From Spartobacteria bacterium (GTDB lineage Bacteria; Verrucomicrobiota; Verrucomicrobiia; Chthoniobacterales; UBA10450), in NCBI GenBank assembly GCA_021324035.1, contig JAJPJU010000087.1, forward strand, positions 1 to 21,062: a stretch of DNA of 21,062 nucleotides, read 5' to 3'. The notes under the pieces were generated by a model, which saw only the letters and a list, made by a program, of their open reading frames with translations, was not told the DNA's origin and did not search any database. A program made the position numbers and the translations under genes. This document shows, piece by piece, positions 1 to 8,245 of the stretch (position 1 is its first letter; each line of letters opens with the position of its first letter).

Positions 1-1271
1 TCAAAAACGAATCGGTTTACCATTACTGGGTCGAACCGAAATTTCTTTTCAAATACTACGGATTTTCCTGGATCCATCCCTGGCCCGGTGACTGGCTTTA
101 CGTTCATTGGGCGATTCTTGGCGTTCTCGCGTTATTCGTTGCCTTTGGGTTTTTTTATCGGGTCAGCGCGGCGCTGATGTTCCTGAGTTACACGTATTTT
201 TTCCTTCTCGATGAGGCGCGCTACGTCAATCACACCTACCTCATTTGCCTGTTTTGCCTGCTGCTCGCGATTGTTCCCGCTCACCGCTCATTTTCGATCG
301 ACGCCCGGATGCGGCCATCATTGCGTTCCGACACCGCGCCAGCGTGGACTTTGTGGCTGCTCCGGTTTCAAATCGCGGTGGTCTATATTTTTGCCGGATT
401 AGTGAAACTTTCGCCCGACTGGCTTCGCGGCGAACCGATGCGATATCAACTCTCGCACGCGACGAATGCACCGATCATCGGACCCTTCCTTGGGACTGAA
501 TGGGCGGTTTACTTGGTCTGCTACGGTGGACTGATTTTCGATTTGTTCGTCGTTCCGGCGTTGTTGTGGAAGCCAACTCGGGTCGCCGCCTTTTGCGCGG
601 TGGTTTTTTTTCACGTCACGAACGCGCTCTGGGCAGTAATCGGGATGTTTCCATGGCTGGCGATCGCTGCGACCGCATTATTTTTCCCGCCCGACTGGCC
701 GCGCCGAATTCTCCAGAAGCTTGAATTCGTTCGGCGACGCAAAACACTTAAGGAATCGAAACCTGCGCCTCCATGGCAGCGCACGATCGTTATCACTGGG
801 CTGACTATCTACGTTGCCATCCAGCTGTTTTTGCCGCTTCGTCATCTGCTTTATCGAGGCGGAGTTGAGTGGATGGGGGCCGAACATCGGTTCAGCTGGC
901 GAATGTTTGTCTGGACCTATGCAACGATCGCGAATTTTTACGTCACCGATCCGAATACAGGAGAAACCACGCAAATTAATCTTTCGGATTACTTATCTCC
1001 GCGGCAGGCGCCGCAGATGGGTTACCTGCCCGACTTACCGCTGCAATTCGCGCATCATCTGGCGAACGTGCTTCCCGACGCCGGGCCCAAACCGCTCCAG
1101 GTCCAGGCCCGTATTTTTGTGGCGATCAACGGGCGGAAACCCACTCTATATATAGACCCGGCGGTGGATTTGGCGGCGGAGCCACGAACCTTGGGTCGAC
1201 CCAAGTGGTTGTTGCGCAACGATGAGCCATTGCCGCCCAAGGATCAGCGCTACCGGATGGAGCTTTATTAA
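1..1271 (+). CDS. HTTM / vitamin K-dependent gamma-carboxylase-like membrane protein (5' end missing)
   Basis: The frame is open from base 3 to the TAA at 1269-1271, so the gene starts before the window; the first internal ATG (177) is not the true start. The visible part has several hydrophobic helices followed by a soluble C-terminal part. Seen motifs: YVNHTYL (His codon at 231-233), YIFAGLVKL followed by DWLRG (Lys codon at 405-407), HRFSWRM, and a tail with NGR and IDPAVDLA. From family knowledge these match the HTTM domain and the C-terminal region of vitamin K-dependent gamma-glutamyl carboxylase, where the equivalent His and Lys belong to the active site. Bacterial members are mostly uncharacterised, and whether this one carboxylates, epoxidises a quinone or does something else cannot be told. 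It should sit in the inner membrane. No partner gene is visible upstream. Confidence 0.85.
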   Translation, partial: KNESVYHYWVEPKFLFKYYGFSWIHPWPGDWLYVHWAILGVLALFVAFGFFYRVSAALMFLSYTYFFLLDEARYVNHTYLICLFCLLLAIVPAHRSFSIDARMRPSLRSDTAPAWTLWLLRFQIAVVYIFAGLVKLSPDWLRGEPMRYQLSHATNAPIIGPFLGTEWAVYLVCYGGLIFDLFVVPALLWKPTRVAAFCAVVFFHVTNALWAVIGMFPWLAIAATALFFPPDWPRRILQKLEFVRRRKTLKESKPAPPWQRTIVITGLTIYVAIQLFLPLRHLLYRGGVEWMGAEHRFSWRMFVWTYATIANFYVTDPNTGETTQINLSDYLSPRQAPQMGYLPDLPLQFAHHLANVLPDAGPKPLQVQARIFVAINGRKPTLYIDPAVDLAAEPRTLGRPKWLLRNDEPLPPKDQRYRMELY

Positions 1272-1390
1272 TTGCCGGCCGAAATCGGCTGCAAAAAATG
1301 TTCGGACGCTCGTGGCATTGCGGCTGCTTCAACACGCCTCGCAAGCTTGGAGCTCAACAAACTGAAATTGAATTAACTCCTCAAGCTTCA

Positions 1391-1426
1391 GCGCGCGGCT
1401 GATTAAGTTCGGCCGCGCTTTTTTTT
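1391..1426 (+). terminator. Intrinsic terminator after the HTTM gene
   Basis: A perfect 7-bp GC-rich stem, GCGCGGC (1393-1399) with GCCGCGC (1412-1418), has a 12-nt loop and is followed directly by eight T residues (1419-1426). This is a classic rho-independent terminator for plus-strand transcription. It lies about 120 nt after the HTTM stop codon. On the minus strand no T-run follows the stem, so it would not serve the convergent efflux operon. The rest of 1272-1499 holds no convincing gene. Confidence 0.8.
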
Positions 1427-1499
1427 GCGAGCGTGAGGAACATGACGTTCCATCCATTTAGCAGAAGCGCTGCTGGTGAGACTTTTCCGTCCGACCCGA

Positions 1500-4400
1500 T
1501 TAGCTCTGCTTCCAGCCGTTACCGTTGCCGTCGCGAGCGAGCGCGGGTGCAAGTTCCGGTGTAGGCTCGATCTCTTCTGTGCCTTCGAGTTCCGCATCCA
1601 TCAGCGATTTCTCGTGATGTTCCTTGGCGATGAGCATGTAAAGCGAGGGCACAATGAAGAGGGTGAAGATTGTTCCGACGGTCATTCCGCCGACGAGCAC
1701 GAGACCGATTGAATTTCGCGCGGCAGCGCCTGCGCCGGTAACGAGGGTGAGGGGAAAGTGACCGGCGACGGTTGCGACGCTCGTCATCATAATCGGACGA
1801 AGCCGAATACGCGCGGCCTGAGCGACGGCGTCCAACTTAGCCATGCCCTGGCGTTGTAATTCATTGGCGAACTGCACGATCAGGATTCCGTTTTTCGAGA
1901 CCAATCCTACCAGCGTTACCAGTCCCACCTGCGAGTAAATGTTGAACGATGTCGTCCACCCATTAGTGAAGAATTTACCGAAGGGCATTTTCAGAAACAT
2001 AAAGATGGCGGCGCCGAATAACGCGAGCGGCACCGAACCGAGCAGAATGATCAAAGGATCCCTGAAACTGTTGAACTGCGCAGCCAGGACCAGGAAAATC
2101 AGGACAACGGCGAGCATGAAAACCCCGAAGAAAGTATTTCCTTCGGTGCGCAGTTGCCGTGAACCGCCGGTGTAATCGGTGACGTAGCCCGGGGGCAAAA
2201 CCTTGTGCGCTTCGTCCTCCAAAAACTTCAGGGTGGCATCGACCGAGGCCGCGGGAACTCCGCTGATGGTGACGGCATTGAGCTGTTGCATCCGATTGAG
2301 CGAGCGCGCGACCGTCTTATGGTCGATATGCGCGACGGTGCTCAATGGAATGAGCTGGTTGTTTGGACCAGTCACGTAAATGTCGTTCAGTTGCTCCGGG
2401 TTCAACCGGTCCACACGCTTGATCTGCGGGATCACTTTGTAACTCAGGCCTTCCATGTTGAACCAGTTGACGTAATTGCCGCCGATACTGGCCGCGAGAT
2501 CGGCTCCGATCTGTTGCATGCTAAGGCCCATCGAAGAAATCTCGTCGTGATTGAGAACGATCTGCGCCTGCGGCTGGTCGATTTTTGTATCGATGTCGCC
2601 AAAGCGAAACACGTGCGCCTGCATCGCTTTTTGGAATATGTCCTTGGCGAAACTGAGGATTTGTTCGTGGCTTGCAGTTGAGGCGATAACAAAACTCACC
2701 GGGAAATTATCGGAGCCAGGAAGCGCCTCCGGCATCGTAGCGAAAATCTGGACACCAGGAATCGTCGCTAGTTTTCCTTGAAGTTGATTGTAGTAAACTT
2801 CAGTCGGCGTTTTGCGCTCGCCCCAGGGTTTCAGCACCAATCCGCCAAAGCCAAAGCTCGGCTGCGTGATCTGAAACGTGAAGCGGGTATCGGGAATATC
2901 CTTGAATATTTCTCCGGCCGCATCGGCATAACGAGCGGTATCGTCGATCGTTGCGTTCGCCGGGGCGGTGATAATTCCGATGATGAATCCCTGATCTTCT
3001 TTAGGGGCGAGTTCCTTGGTGGCCACTTTCGGAATCGCCATGAACATGAAAATCGCCAGGACTGAAATACCCGCCCAAAGAATGTAAACCGCTCGTCGAG
3101 CATTCAGCGTTCGATCCAAGTGTTTGCCGTAGGATTCACGAATTCTGTCGAATGTCCGGTCAACCCAGCCCTTGAAGCCGGTTTCAACATGGTGAGGCGG
3201 CAAAAGATTCGCCGCCATCATTGGGGAAAGGACCAGTGCGACCACGCCGGAAATGAAAACCGCGCCGGCAAGAGTGAGCGCGAATTCCCGGAAGAGCGCG
3301 CCGGTCAGTCCGCCCTGCATCGCGATCGGTGTGTAAACGGCCGCCAGCGTGATCGTCATCGCAATGATCGGACCAATCAGTTCGCGCGCGCCGACCAGTG
3401 CTGCGTTCATCCGCGACATGCCTTCGCTGATATGACGTTCGATGTTCTCGACGACAACAATGGCGTCATCGACGACCAATCCGACCGAAAGCACGATCGC
3501 GAGGAGAGTGAGAAGATTCAGGCTGAATCCGAACACCTGCATCAGGAAGAGCGCGCCAATCAGGGAAATCGGAATTGCGACGATCGGCACGACCACCGAG
3601 CGGATCGAGCCCAGGAACAAGAAGATGACGACCATCACGATCAGCAACGTGTCGATCAACGTTTTTACGACTTCGTGGATCGCATCGTTGATGTAGGCCG
3701 TCGCGTCGTAGGCCACTTCTGCCTGCATGCCGGTTGGCAATTCTTTCTTGATTTGTTCAACTTCGGCGCGCACCCGCTTGATCACGTCGATCGAGTTGGC
3801 GTTGGGCAGCACCCAAATGCCCATGAAAACAGCTTTCTGGCCGGTGAATCGCACCTCCGAATTGTAGTCTTCGGCGCCGAGCACGACGTCTGCGATGTCG
3901 CCGAGCCTAACCAGTGTATTTTTGTCCTGACGAACAACCAACTTCTTGAACTCGTCCGCCGTGTGCAGGTCGGTGTTTGCCGTCAGGCTAACCTGAAGCA
4001 TTGAGCCTTTGGTGCTTCCAACGGCGGCGAGAAAATTATTTTTGGCGAGCGCGTCGCGGACCTGCGACGGACTGATGTTCAAAGCCGCCATCTTCTCCGG
4101 CTTCATCCAAATCCGCATGGCGAATGTGCGTCCGCCGAGAATATCTGCTCTCTGGACTCCGGCCACCGAAGTCAGCCGCGGTTGTACCAGACGGACGAGG
4201 TAGTCCGTGACTTCGTTAGGCTGAAGGATGTTCGAGGTAAAGCTGAGGTAGGCCGACGCGATCTGGGAGTCGGCCGGTTGAATCGCGATCACTGGAATTT
4301 GCGATTCAGGGGGAAGATTATTTCGAATCGCGTCCACCCGGGCGCTTATGTCCGACAGCGCCTTGTTGGCATCGTAATTGAGTTTCAGCCTGGCCGTGAC

Positions 4401-4673
4401 CGTGGAGACACTTTGCTGGCTCTGCGATTGGATGTAATCAATGCCGTCCGCCGCGGCCATGGCCCGCTCGATCGGAGTGGTGATGAATCCACGCACCAGT
4501 TCGGCGTCAGCGCCAACGTAGACCGTGGTCACAGTGATAGCGGCGATGTCGCTCCGAGGATATTGCCGGACATTGAGCGTCTTCATTGCCTGCAGACCGG
4601 CAATGAGAATGACGAAGCTCACCACCATCGCGAGGACCGGTCGCTTAATAAAAAGGTCTGTGAAGCTTTTCAT
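1500..4673 (-). CDS. RND efflux pump inner-membrane permease (AcrB/HAE1 family)
   Basis: A 1057-residue protein with the length and layout of hydrophobe/amphiphile efflux RND transporters: helix 1 near residues 13-30, a large periplasmic loop, a block of helices about 335-490, a second periplasmic loop about 555-840, and a final helix block to about 1025. The proton-relay residues are present: adjacent aspartates D402-D403 in GLVVDDAIVVVENIE (helix 4) and lysine K927 in GLVSKNGILIVQFANE (helix 10). Such pumps use the proton gradient to expel drugs, dyes or detergents as a trimer with an adaptor and an outer-membrane channel. It is the third gene of a minus-strand operon after the repressor and adaptor. 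No Shine-Dalgarno sequence is visible before the ATG. The substrate is unknown and no outer-membrane factor is in the window. Confidence 0.95.
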   Translation of the reverse strand: MKSFTDLFIKRPVLAMVVSFVILIAGLQAMKTLNVRQYPRSDIAAITVTTVYVGADAELVRGFITTPIERAMAAADGIDYIQSQSQQSVSTVTARLKLNYDANKALSDISARVDAIRNNLPPESQIPVIAIQPADSQIASAYLSFTSNILQPNEVTDYLVRLVQPRLTSVAGVQRADILGGRTFAMRIWMKPEKMAALNISPSQVRDALAKNNFLAAVGSTKGSMLQVSLTANTDLHTADEFKKLVVRQDKNTLVRLGDIADVVLGAEDYNSEVRFTGQKAVFMGIWVLPNANSIDVIKRVRAEVEQIKKELPTGMQAEVAYDATAYINDAIHEVVKTLIDTLLIVMVVIFLFLGSIRSVVVPIVAIPISLIGALFLMQVFGFSLNLLTLLAIVLSVGLVVDDAIVVVENIERHISEGMSRMNAALVGARELIGPIIAMTITLAAVYTPIAMQGGLTGALFREFALTLAGAVFISGVVALVLSPMMAANLLPPHHVETGFKGWVDRTFDRIRESYGKHLDRTLNARRAVYILWAGISVLAIFMFMAIPKVATKELAPKEDQGFIIGIITAPANATIDDTARYADAAGEIFKDIPDTRFTFQITQPSFGFGGLVLKPWGERKTPTEVYYNQLQGKLATIPGVQIFATMPEALPGSDNFPVSFVIASTASHEQILSFAKDIFQKAMQAHVFRFGDIDTKIDQPQAQIVLNHDEISSMGLSMQQIGADLAASIGGNYVNWFNMEGLSYKVIPQIKRVDRLNPEQLNDIYVTGPNNQLIPLSTVAHIDHKTVARSLNRMQQLNAVTISGVPAASVDATLKFLEDEAHKVLPPGYVTDYTGGSRQLRTEGNTFFGVFMLAVVLIFLVLAAQFNSFRDPLIILLGSVPLALFGAAIFMFLKMPFGKFFTNGWTTSFNIYSQVGLVTLVGLVSKNGILIVQFANELQRQGMAKLDAVAQAARIRLRPIMMTSVATVAGHFPLTLVTGAGAAARNSIGLVLVGGMTVGTIFTLFIVPSLYMLIAKEHHEKSLMDAELEGTEEIEPTPELAPALARDGNGNGWKQS

Positions 4674-4686
4674 GTCGATCAGGTAA

Positions 4687-4817
4687 CGAAAATCCGAAAC
4701 TCGAAATCCGAAACTCGAAACAAATTCGAATGTTCGAAGTCCGAATTAGCGCGGTCGCCGAACGTCTCAGTCATTCGATCTTTAAAAATTGTTTCGGATT
4801 TCGACATTCGGATTTCG
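4687..4817. repeat. TCCGAAA-type imperfect inverted repeat inside the efflux operon
   Basis: The 154-nt gap between adaptor and pump genes has a left arm at 4687-4714, with two near-tandem copies of a CGAAATCCGAAAC-like unit, and a right arm at 4791-4817 that is its near-perfect reverse complement (about 25 of 28 positions by eye, one gap). The spacer is 76 nt. It could fold as a long hairpin in the operon mRNA. Low-complexity TCCGAAA/TTTCGGA runs like this recur between genes in Verrucomicrobiota and Planctomycetota as I recall them, so a dispersed repeat is likely. An effect on mRNA stability or on the adaptor-to-pump ratio is speculation. Confidence 0.75.
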
Positions 4818-4827
4818 AATTTTCCTT

Positions 4828-5997
4828 TTATGAGTCAGCGGGTGTCGGGTTCAATTGTGGTTTCGGGGCAAGGTCGTTGCTAATCGTTACGTTCATACCG
4901 TTGCGCAGCTTGAATACTCCGGTGGCAACGACGACGTCGCCCGCTTTTAATCCTTCCGTAACCGCAATGAAATCGCCGCGAGCTTCACCGACCCGGACGA
5001 ATGCCTGTCGCAAGGCCTGCGACTCCTTGCCGGTTTTGGGATCCTTTTTCTTCTCGATCACGAACACCGAATTGCCGTATGGCGCATAGGAAACCGCGCT
5101 GCCGGGAATCACCAGCGTCTTGCTTTTTTCCGGCAACATCACTTCGGCTTTCACAAACATTCCCGGTTTCAAGGCGTGGTCGTGATTTTCAAGGGTTGCC
5201 TGCACGGTGACGTTGCGAGTCACCGTGTCCACCATTGAGTTGATCGCGGTGAGTTTTCCTTTGAACTCACGGCCCGGGACCGCGTCCGTATGCACTCGAG
5301 TTTCGAAGCCCGCTGCGAGCTTCGACAGGTCCTGTTGAGGCAGGGCAAAATCGACATAGACCGGATCAAGCGCAGTCAACTGAACGATTGGCGTCCGCGC
5401 GTCAATCGATTGACCGACGTTAACCTGGCGAATGCCAAGTTGTCCGTCGAACGGCGCATGAACTTCCTTTTTCCGGATGAACGAACGCATGTTATCCACC
5501 GCGCCCTGTTTCTGGCCGAATGCAGACTCGGCCGCATCGAGTTCCTGTTTGGAAACGACTCTTCGCGCGGCCAAATCGCGGGTTCGCTGAAGATTATTGC
5601 GAGCCAGCTCCATATCGGCTTCCGCGGTATGGAGTTGAGCTTCCTCGGCCGACGTATCGAGCTTCACCAGGGTATCTCCTTGTTTAGCTTCGCCGCCATT
5701 TTGAAAATTGACCTGCGCGACCACGCCGCCGAGCTCGGTCGAAACGACCGCGCCCTGGACCGCTGAAACAGAACCGACGGACGAAAGCACCGGCGCCCAA
5801 TCTTCTTCCGTAACCACCGCACTGGATACCGTAGTCGGCGGCATTGCGAACGGCGTGCTCATCATTTTACCGATTTGCATCGCTTTGATGCCGACAAGCA
5901 ACACCACCACGAGAAGTAGAGCGCCGATCGCTTTGGCGATCGGTGAGCGAATGAATCTCATTTTCTTTTGGGCCACTGGTTTCAAAACATCATGCAT
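4828..5997 (-). CDS. RND efflux periplasmic adaptor (membrane fusion protein)
   Basis: A 389-residue HlyD/AcrA-family adaptor. It has a short cytoplasmic N-terminus, one membrane anchor at about residues 22-38 with no lipobox cysteine, a lipoyl-like half-motif (GGVVAQVNFQNG, about 90-101), a charged coiled-coil hairpin at about 116-170, the second lipoyl half (HAPFDGQLGIRQVNVG, about 180-195), then beta-barrel and membrane-proximal regions (DPVYVDFALPQQDL, LKPGMFVKAEV). It bridges the RND pump to an outer-membrane channel. The start codon overlaps the repressor's end by 8 nt (ATGCATGA), which implies translational coupling. Met13 (5961) is an alternative start but would lose this coupling. 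The pump gene follows after 154 nt. Confidence 0.93.
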   Translation of the reverse strand: MHDVLKPVAQKKMRFIRSPIAKAIGALLLVVVLLVGIKAMQIGKMMSTPFAMPPTTVSSAVVTEEDWAPVLSSVGSVSAVQGAVVSTELGGVVAQVNFQNGGEAKQGDTLVKLDTSAEEAQLHTAEADMELARNNLQRTRDLAARRVVSKQELDAAESAFGQKQGAVDNMRSFIRKKEVHAPFDGQLGIRQVNVGQSIDARTPIVQLTALDPVYVDFALPQQDLSKLAAGFETRVHTDAVPGREFKGKLTAINSMVDTVTRNVTVQATLENHDHALKPGMFVKAEVMLPEKSKTLVIPGSAVSYAPYGNSVFVIEKKKDPKTGKESQALRQAFVRVGEARGDFIAVTEGLKAGDVVVATGVFKLRNGMNVTISNDLAPKPQLNPTPADS

Positions 5998-6622
5998 AAC
6001 TTGTTTCGATCTCCGATTTGAACAACAAGCGCCAAAGTCTTCGAGTTACGCCGAGTTGACGCGCGCGACGCTCGGCCGCGGTCGTTTCCGGCGGTTGGAG
6101 GATATCGAGCATCAACATTCCGCGTGCCACGGCGAAAATCAGCTCCGCCAGTTCTCGCGGGGTTTGTCCGTGCGGCGCGTTCTGTCCTTCGGGAGAACGC
6201 GCGATTAATTTGGTCACGCCATCCATCGCGGTGTCCAAGACGTCGCGCACCAGATCGGCGACTGCCGGATTTCGCGACGCTTCGGCATAGAGATCGACCA
6301 CGAAGGCGGAAAGAACCTTTGGCGAATCTTCGCAGCAATGTGCGGTGAAAATAATTTCAAGTGCCTCGAGAAGGCTGGGGGCCTGACCTGCGCGTTCCAG
6401 AAGATCCGAGATCTCGTTTTTGTGCCGGTCGGCCATGGCCGCAATCACGGCTTCTTTATTTTGAAAGTAGCGATAAATCAGGCCGACACTGATCCCGGCC
6501 TCGGTGCTGATGTCGTGCATGCTCGCCTGATGAAATCCGTGCTTGGCGAAGCAGACGACGGCCGCCTCCAGGATCTGGGTCCGGCGGTCAAGCAAGGCAG
6601 GTTCTGCGAGCGTTTGAGACAT
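5990..6622 (-). CDS. TetR/AcrR-family transcriptional repressor of the efflux operon
   Basis: A 210-residue one-component regulator. The N-terminal helix-turn-helix spans about residues 15-60 and has the family signature: RTQILEAAVVCFAKHGF, then TEAGISVGLIYRYFQNKEAV. The C-terminal helical part is the ligand-binding and dimerisation region, which is poorly conserved, so the inducer is unknown. It is first in an operon with the adaptor and pump, and a perfect palindrome covers its own promoter, so autorepression with release by a pump substrate is the simple model (inference). The ATG lies only 8 nt below the palindrome and has no Shine-Dalgarno sequence. Confidence 0.93.
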   Translation of the reverse strand: MSQTLAEPALLDRRTQILEAAVVCFAKHGFHQASMHDISTEAGISVGLIYRYFQNKEAVIAAMADRHKNEISDLLERAGQAPSLLEALEIIFTAHCCEDSPKVLSAFVVDLYAEASRNPAVADLVRDVLDTAMDGVTKLIARSPEGQNAPHGQTPRELAELIFAVARGMLMLDILQPPETTAAERRARQLGVTRRLWRLLFKSEIETSYA

Positions 6623-6630
6623 TGAGGTGG

Positions 6631-6660
6631 GACAATGAATGAACGTTCATTCATTGTCAA
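6631..6660 (-). promoter_or_regulatory. TetR-type operator overlapping the efflux operon promoter
   Basis: Bases 6631-6658 form a perfect 28-bp palindrome: half-site GACAATGAATGAAC followed by its exact reverse complement. Length and symmetry suit a TetR dimer or pair of dimers. Read on the minus strand, a consensus -35 box TTGACA (6660-6655) overlaps its upstream edge, and 17 bp later lies CATTGT (6637-6632), a weak -10 (3 of 6). Transcription would then begin within a few bases of the repressor ATG, giving a near-leaderless mRNA. The palindrome is seen directly; the promoter boxes and repressor pairing are inference. Confidence 0.85.
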
Positions 6661-6674
6661 ATCGCCCCCTCAAA

Positions 6675-6863
6675 TCACGAGGCAATCTGGACTTCCGCGT
6701 CCCGCTGAACCCGGATATCCGTGGTCGGCACCGGCTGCTCGGCGAACTGCCAGATCGAAACGATTACGCTGGCTGCCACCAGGCCGTAAATGACAGTTTC
6801 CAAAATGTTCCGGTTCTTGTCTTCCGACTGCACCAACAACTTGTAAGTGTAGCTGTTTTTCAT
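6675..6863 (-). CDS. Small single-pass membrane protein of unknown function
   Basis: A 62-residue protein. The ATG at 6863-6861 is chosen because a purine-rich ribosome site (AAGGAGAAAGGGAGAAC on the minus strand) lies just before it. An upstream in-frame ATG would add 23 mostly charged residues and bury that site. The protein has a polar, basic N-terminus (MKNSYTYKLLVQSEDKNRN), one hydrophobic helix (about ETVIYGLVAASVIVSIWQF) and a short polar tail, so it is probably an inner-membrane peptide. I do not recognise a family. It lies 52 nt upstream of the repressor in the same direction, so read-through into the efflux operon is possible. Confidence 0.6.
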   Translation of the reverse strand: MKNSYTYKLLVQSEDKNRNILETVIYGLVAASVIVSIWQFAEQPVPTTDIRVQRDAEVQIAS

Positions 6864-6903
6864 GTTCTCCCTTTCTCCTTCAGAACGTCTCCGAGTGTCG
6901 CTT

Positions 6904-6932
6904 TTGTCTAACAACTGACTGAGCATTATCAT
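6904..6932 (+). promoter_or_regulatory. Candidate sigma-70 promoter for tilS
   Basis: TTGTCT (6904-6909) and TATCAT (6927-6932) are separated by exactly 17 bp, matching the -35 and -10 consensus at 4 of 6 and 5 of 6 positions. A start near 6939 would give a leader of about 24 nt before the tilS ATG at 6963. The site lies in the only gap between tilS and the divergent small membrane protein gene. It is a pattern match by eye in a short gap. Confidence 0.4.
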
Positions 6933-6962
6933 TGGCGTTCAAAGATTGGATGCGACGATTCG

Positions 6963-7910
6963 ATGATTCGGATTCGAAATAATTTTCTCCGCGAGTTCCC
7001 GTCCGACGGGCGCTACTTGGTTGGAGTGTCAGGCGGGCGTGATTCCGTTGCCTTGCTCGATTCGTTGATCGTGGCCGGCTACAAAAATCTCACGGTTTGC
7101 CATTTGAATCATCAGCTTCGCGCGCGATCCAGCGAGGCCGATGCGCGATTCGTCGAAAAACTTGCGGCGAGCCACCATCTCCCGATTGCTAATGGCACCG
7201 CAAACGTTCGAGCGCTCGCCCGGAAAAAGAAGTTGTCGATTGAAACTGCGGGGCGGGAGGCGCGCTACAAATTTTTTGCCGGTGTTGCCAAACGCACGCG
7301 CTGTCGCACGATTTTTCTCGGACATCATGCAGACGACGTGGTTGAAACTTTTCTGATCAATCTCTTTCGCGGTTCGGGAACCGCCGGTCTCGCCGGCATG
7401 CGCGAAGTCTCGCGACGCCGTGTAGATAACGTCGATCTCACAGTCGTTAGGCCGCTCGTCGCAACCTGGCGCAGCGAAATCGATCGCTACGTCCGATCGC
7501 GACATTTGAAATTCCGTGAAGACAAGTCCAATCGCGATCCGGCGCCTCTGCGAAATCGCATCCGGCTTCGGATCATTCCATATCTGGAAAAGTCGCTCGG
7601 TCGAAAGATTCGCCAAAGTCTCTGGCGCGCGGCCATGATTGCCGCCGAGGAGGAGGCCTGGATCGAGAAGCAGGTTCCAAATTCAATCGGGAGCGACCTT
7701 GCTGTCTCCAGCTTGCGCGATTTGCCGGCTGCCCTTCAACGTCGCCAGATTCTCAAATGGTTACGGTCGCGAGATATCGGAAATGTCGGGTTCGATGTGG
7801 TGGAGAATGTGCGCTCCCTGCTCGATTGCGATGCGCGTATCGCGAAAATCAATTTGCCGCAAAATCGACATTTAAGGCGACGGGCGAAAAAGATCTTTAT
7901 CACAGACTAA
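6963..7910 (+). CDS. tilS: tRNA(Ile)-lysidine synthetase
   Basis: A 315-residue N-type PP-loop ATPase. The ATP-binding signature is SGGRDSVALL (about residues 23-32), followed by CHLNHQLR and the family block LGHHADDVVETFLINLFRGSG with GLAGM. TilS adds lysine to the wobble cytidine of tRNA-Ile(CAU), which switches decoding to AUA and recognition to isoleucine, so it is normally essential. The protein is shorter than the E. coli enzyme (about 430 residues) and lacks a clear C-terminal TilS_C domain. Short forms such as that of Aquifex are known. No strong Shine-Dalgarno sequence precedes the ATG. Confidence 0.93.
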   Translation: MIRIRNNFLREFPSDGRYLVGVSGGRDSVALLDSLIVAGYKNLTVCHLNHQLRARSSEADARFVEKLAASHHLPIANGTANVRALARKKKLSIETAGREARYKFFAGVAKRTRCRTIFLGHHADDVVETFLINLFRGSGTAGLAGMREVSRRRVDNVDLTVVRPLVATWRSEIDRYVRSRHLKFREDKSNRDPAPLRNRIRLRIIPYLEKSLGRKIRQSLWRAAMIAAEEEAWIEKQVPNSIGSDLAVSSLRDLPAALQRRQILKWLRSRDIGNVGFDVVENVRSLLDCDARIAKINLPQNRHLRRRAKKIFITD

Positions 7911-7941
7911 CTTCGGGCCTGGCGCGCGAAATGATCTGTGA

Positions 7942-8233
7942 ATGGACACAACTCCTTATTGGATCGATTCCGCGACGATAAAATCTTTTCCGGCGGTGCG
8001 CGCGGACTTGGAAGTCGGGAATGATCGTAAAATCCGGGGGCAAGAAAGTCGCCGCCTATCGAGATGAGAATGGTGAAATTCACAAGGTATCGGCCATCTG
8101 CGCTCACATGGGGTGCATCGTGCACTGGAATTCGGCCGAGGAAACCTGGGATTGCCCGTGTCACGGTTCTCGATTCAAACCGACCGGCGAAGTGATCGCC
8201 GGGCCGGCCGAAGAGCCGCTTCCAAAAGCGTAG
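7942..8233 (+). pseudogene. Collapsed FAD-dependent oxidoreductase/Rieske fusion (internal deletion plus frameshift)
   Basis: From the ATG at 7942, one frame reads MDTTPYWIDSATIKSFPAV then RADLEVG, which resembles the N-terminus of GlpO/YhfW-like FAD oxidoreductases that end in a Rieske domain. At about 8015-8024 the match shifts to another frame, reading IVKSGGKKVAAYRDENG and a complete Rieske end with CAHMGC and CPCHGS, ending GPAEEPLPKA at the TAG 8231-8233. Roughly 400 residues of FAD domain are missing. The Rieske part is open from an ATG at 8021 (70 residues) with all ligands present (C27, H29, C45, H48), so a mini-ferredoxin could in principle be made, but no ribosome site is visible. 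The deletion reading is inferred from family knowledge. Confidence 0.75.
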
Positions 8234-8245
8234 GTTGCCAATTTT

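Noticed and set aside
1272..1390. Small GC-rich palindromes after the HTTM gene
   Set aside because: Stems are 5 bp or shorter with tiny loops. The only convincing structure there is the terminator at 1391-1426.
3120..4004. 294-residue plus-strand open frame rich in His, Asp and Arg
   Set aside because: It lies antisense within the RND pump gene, whose frame is clearly coding. Its composition is that of a shadow frame.
4182..4883. 233-residue plus-strand open frame ending in a Ser/Lys/Arg-rich low-complexity stretch
   Set aside because: Antisense to the pump start and then a translation of the TCCGAAA repeat; no family resemblance.
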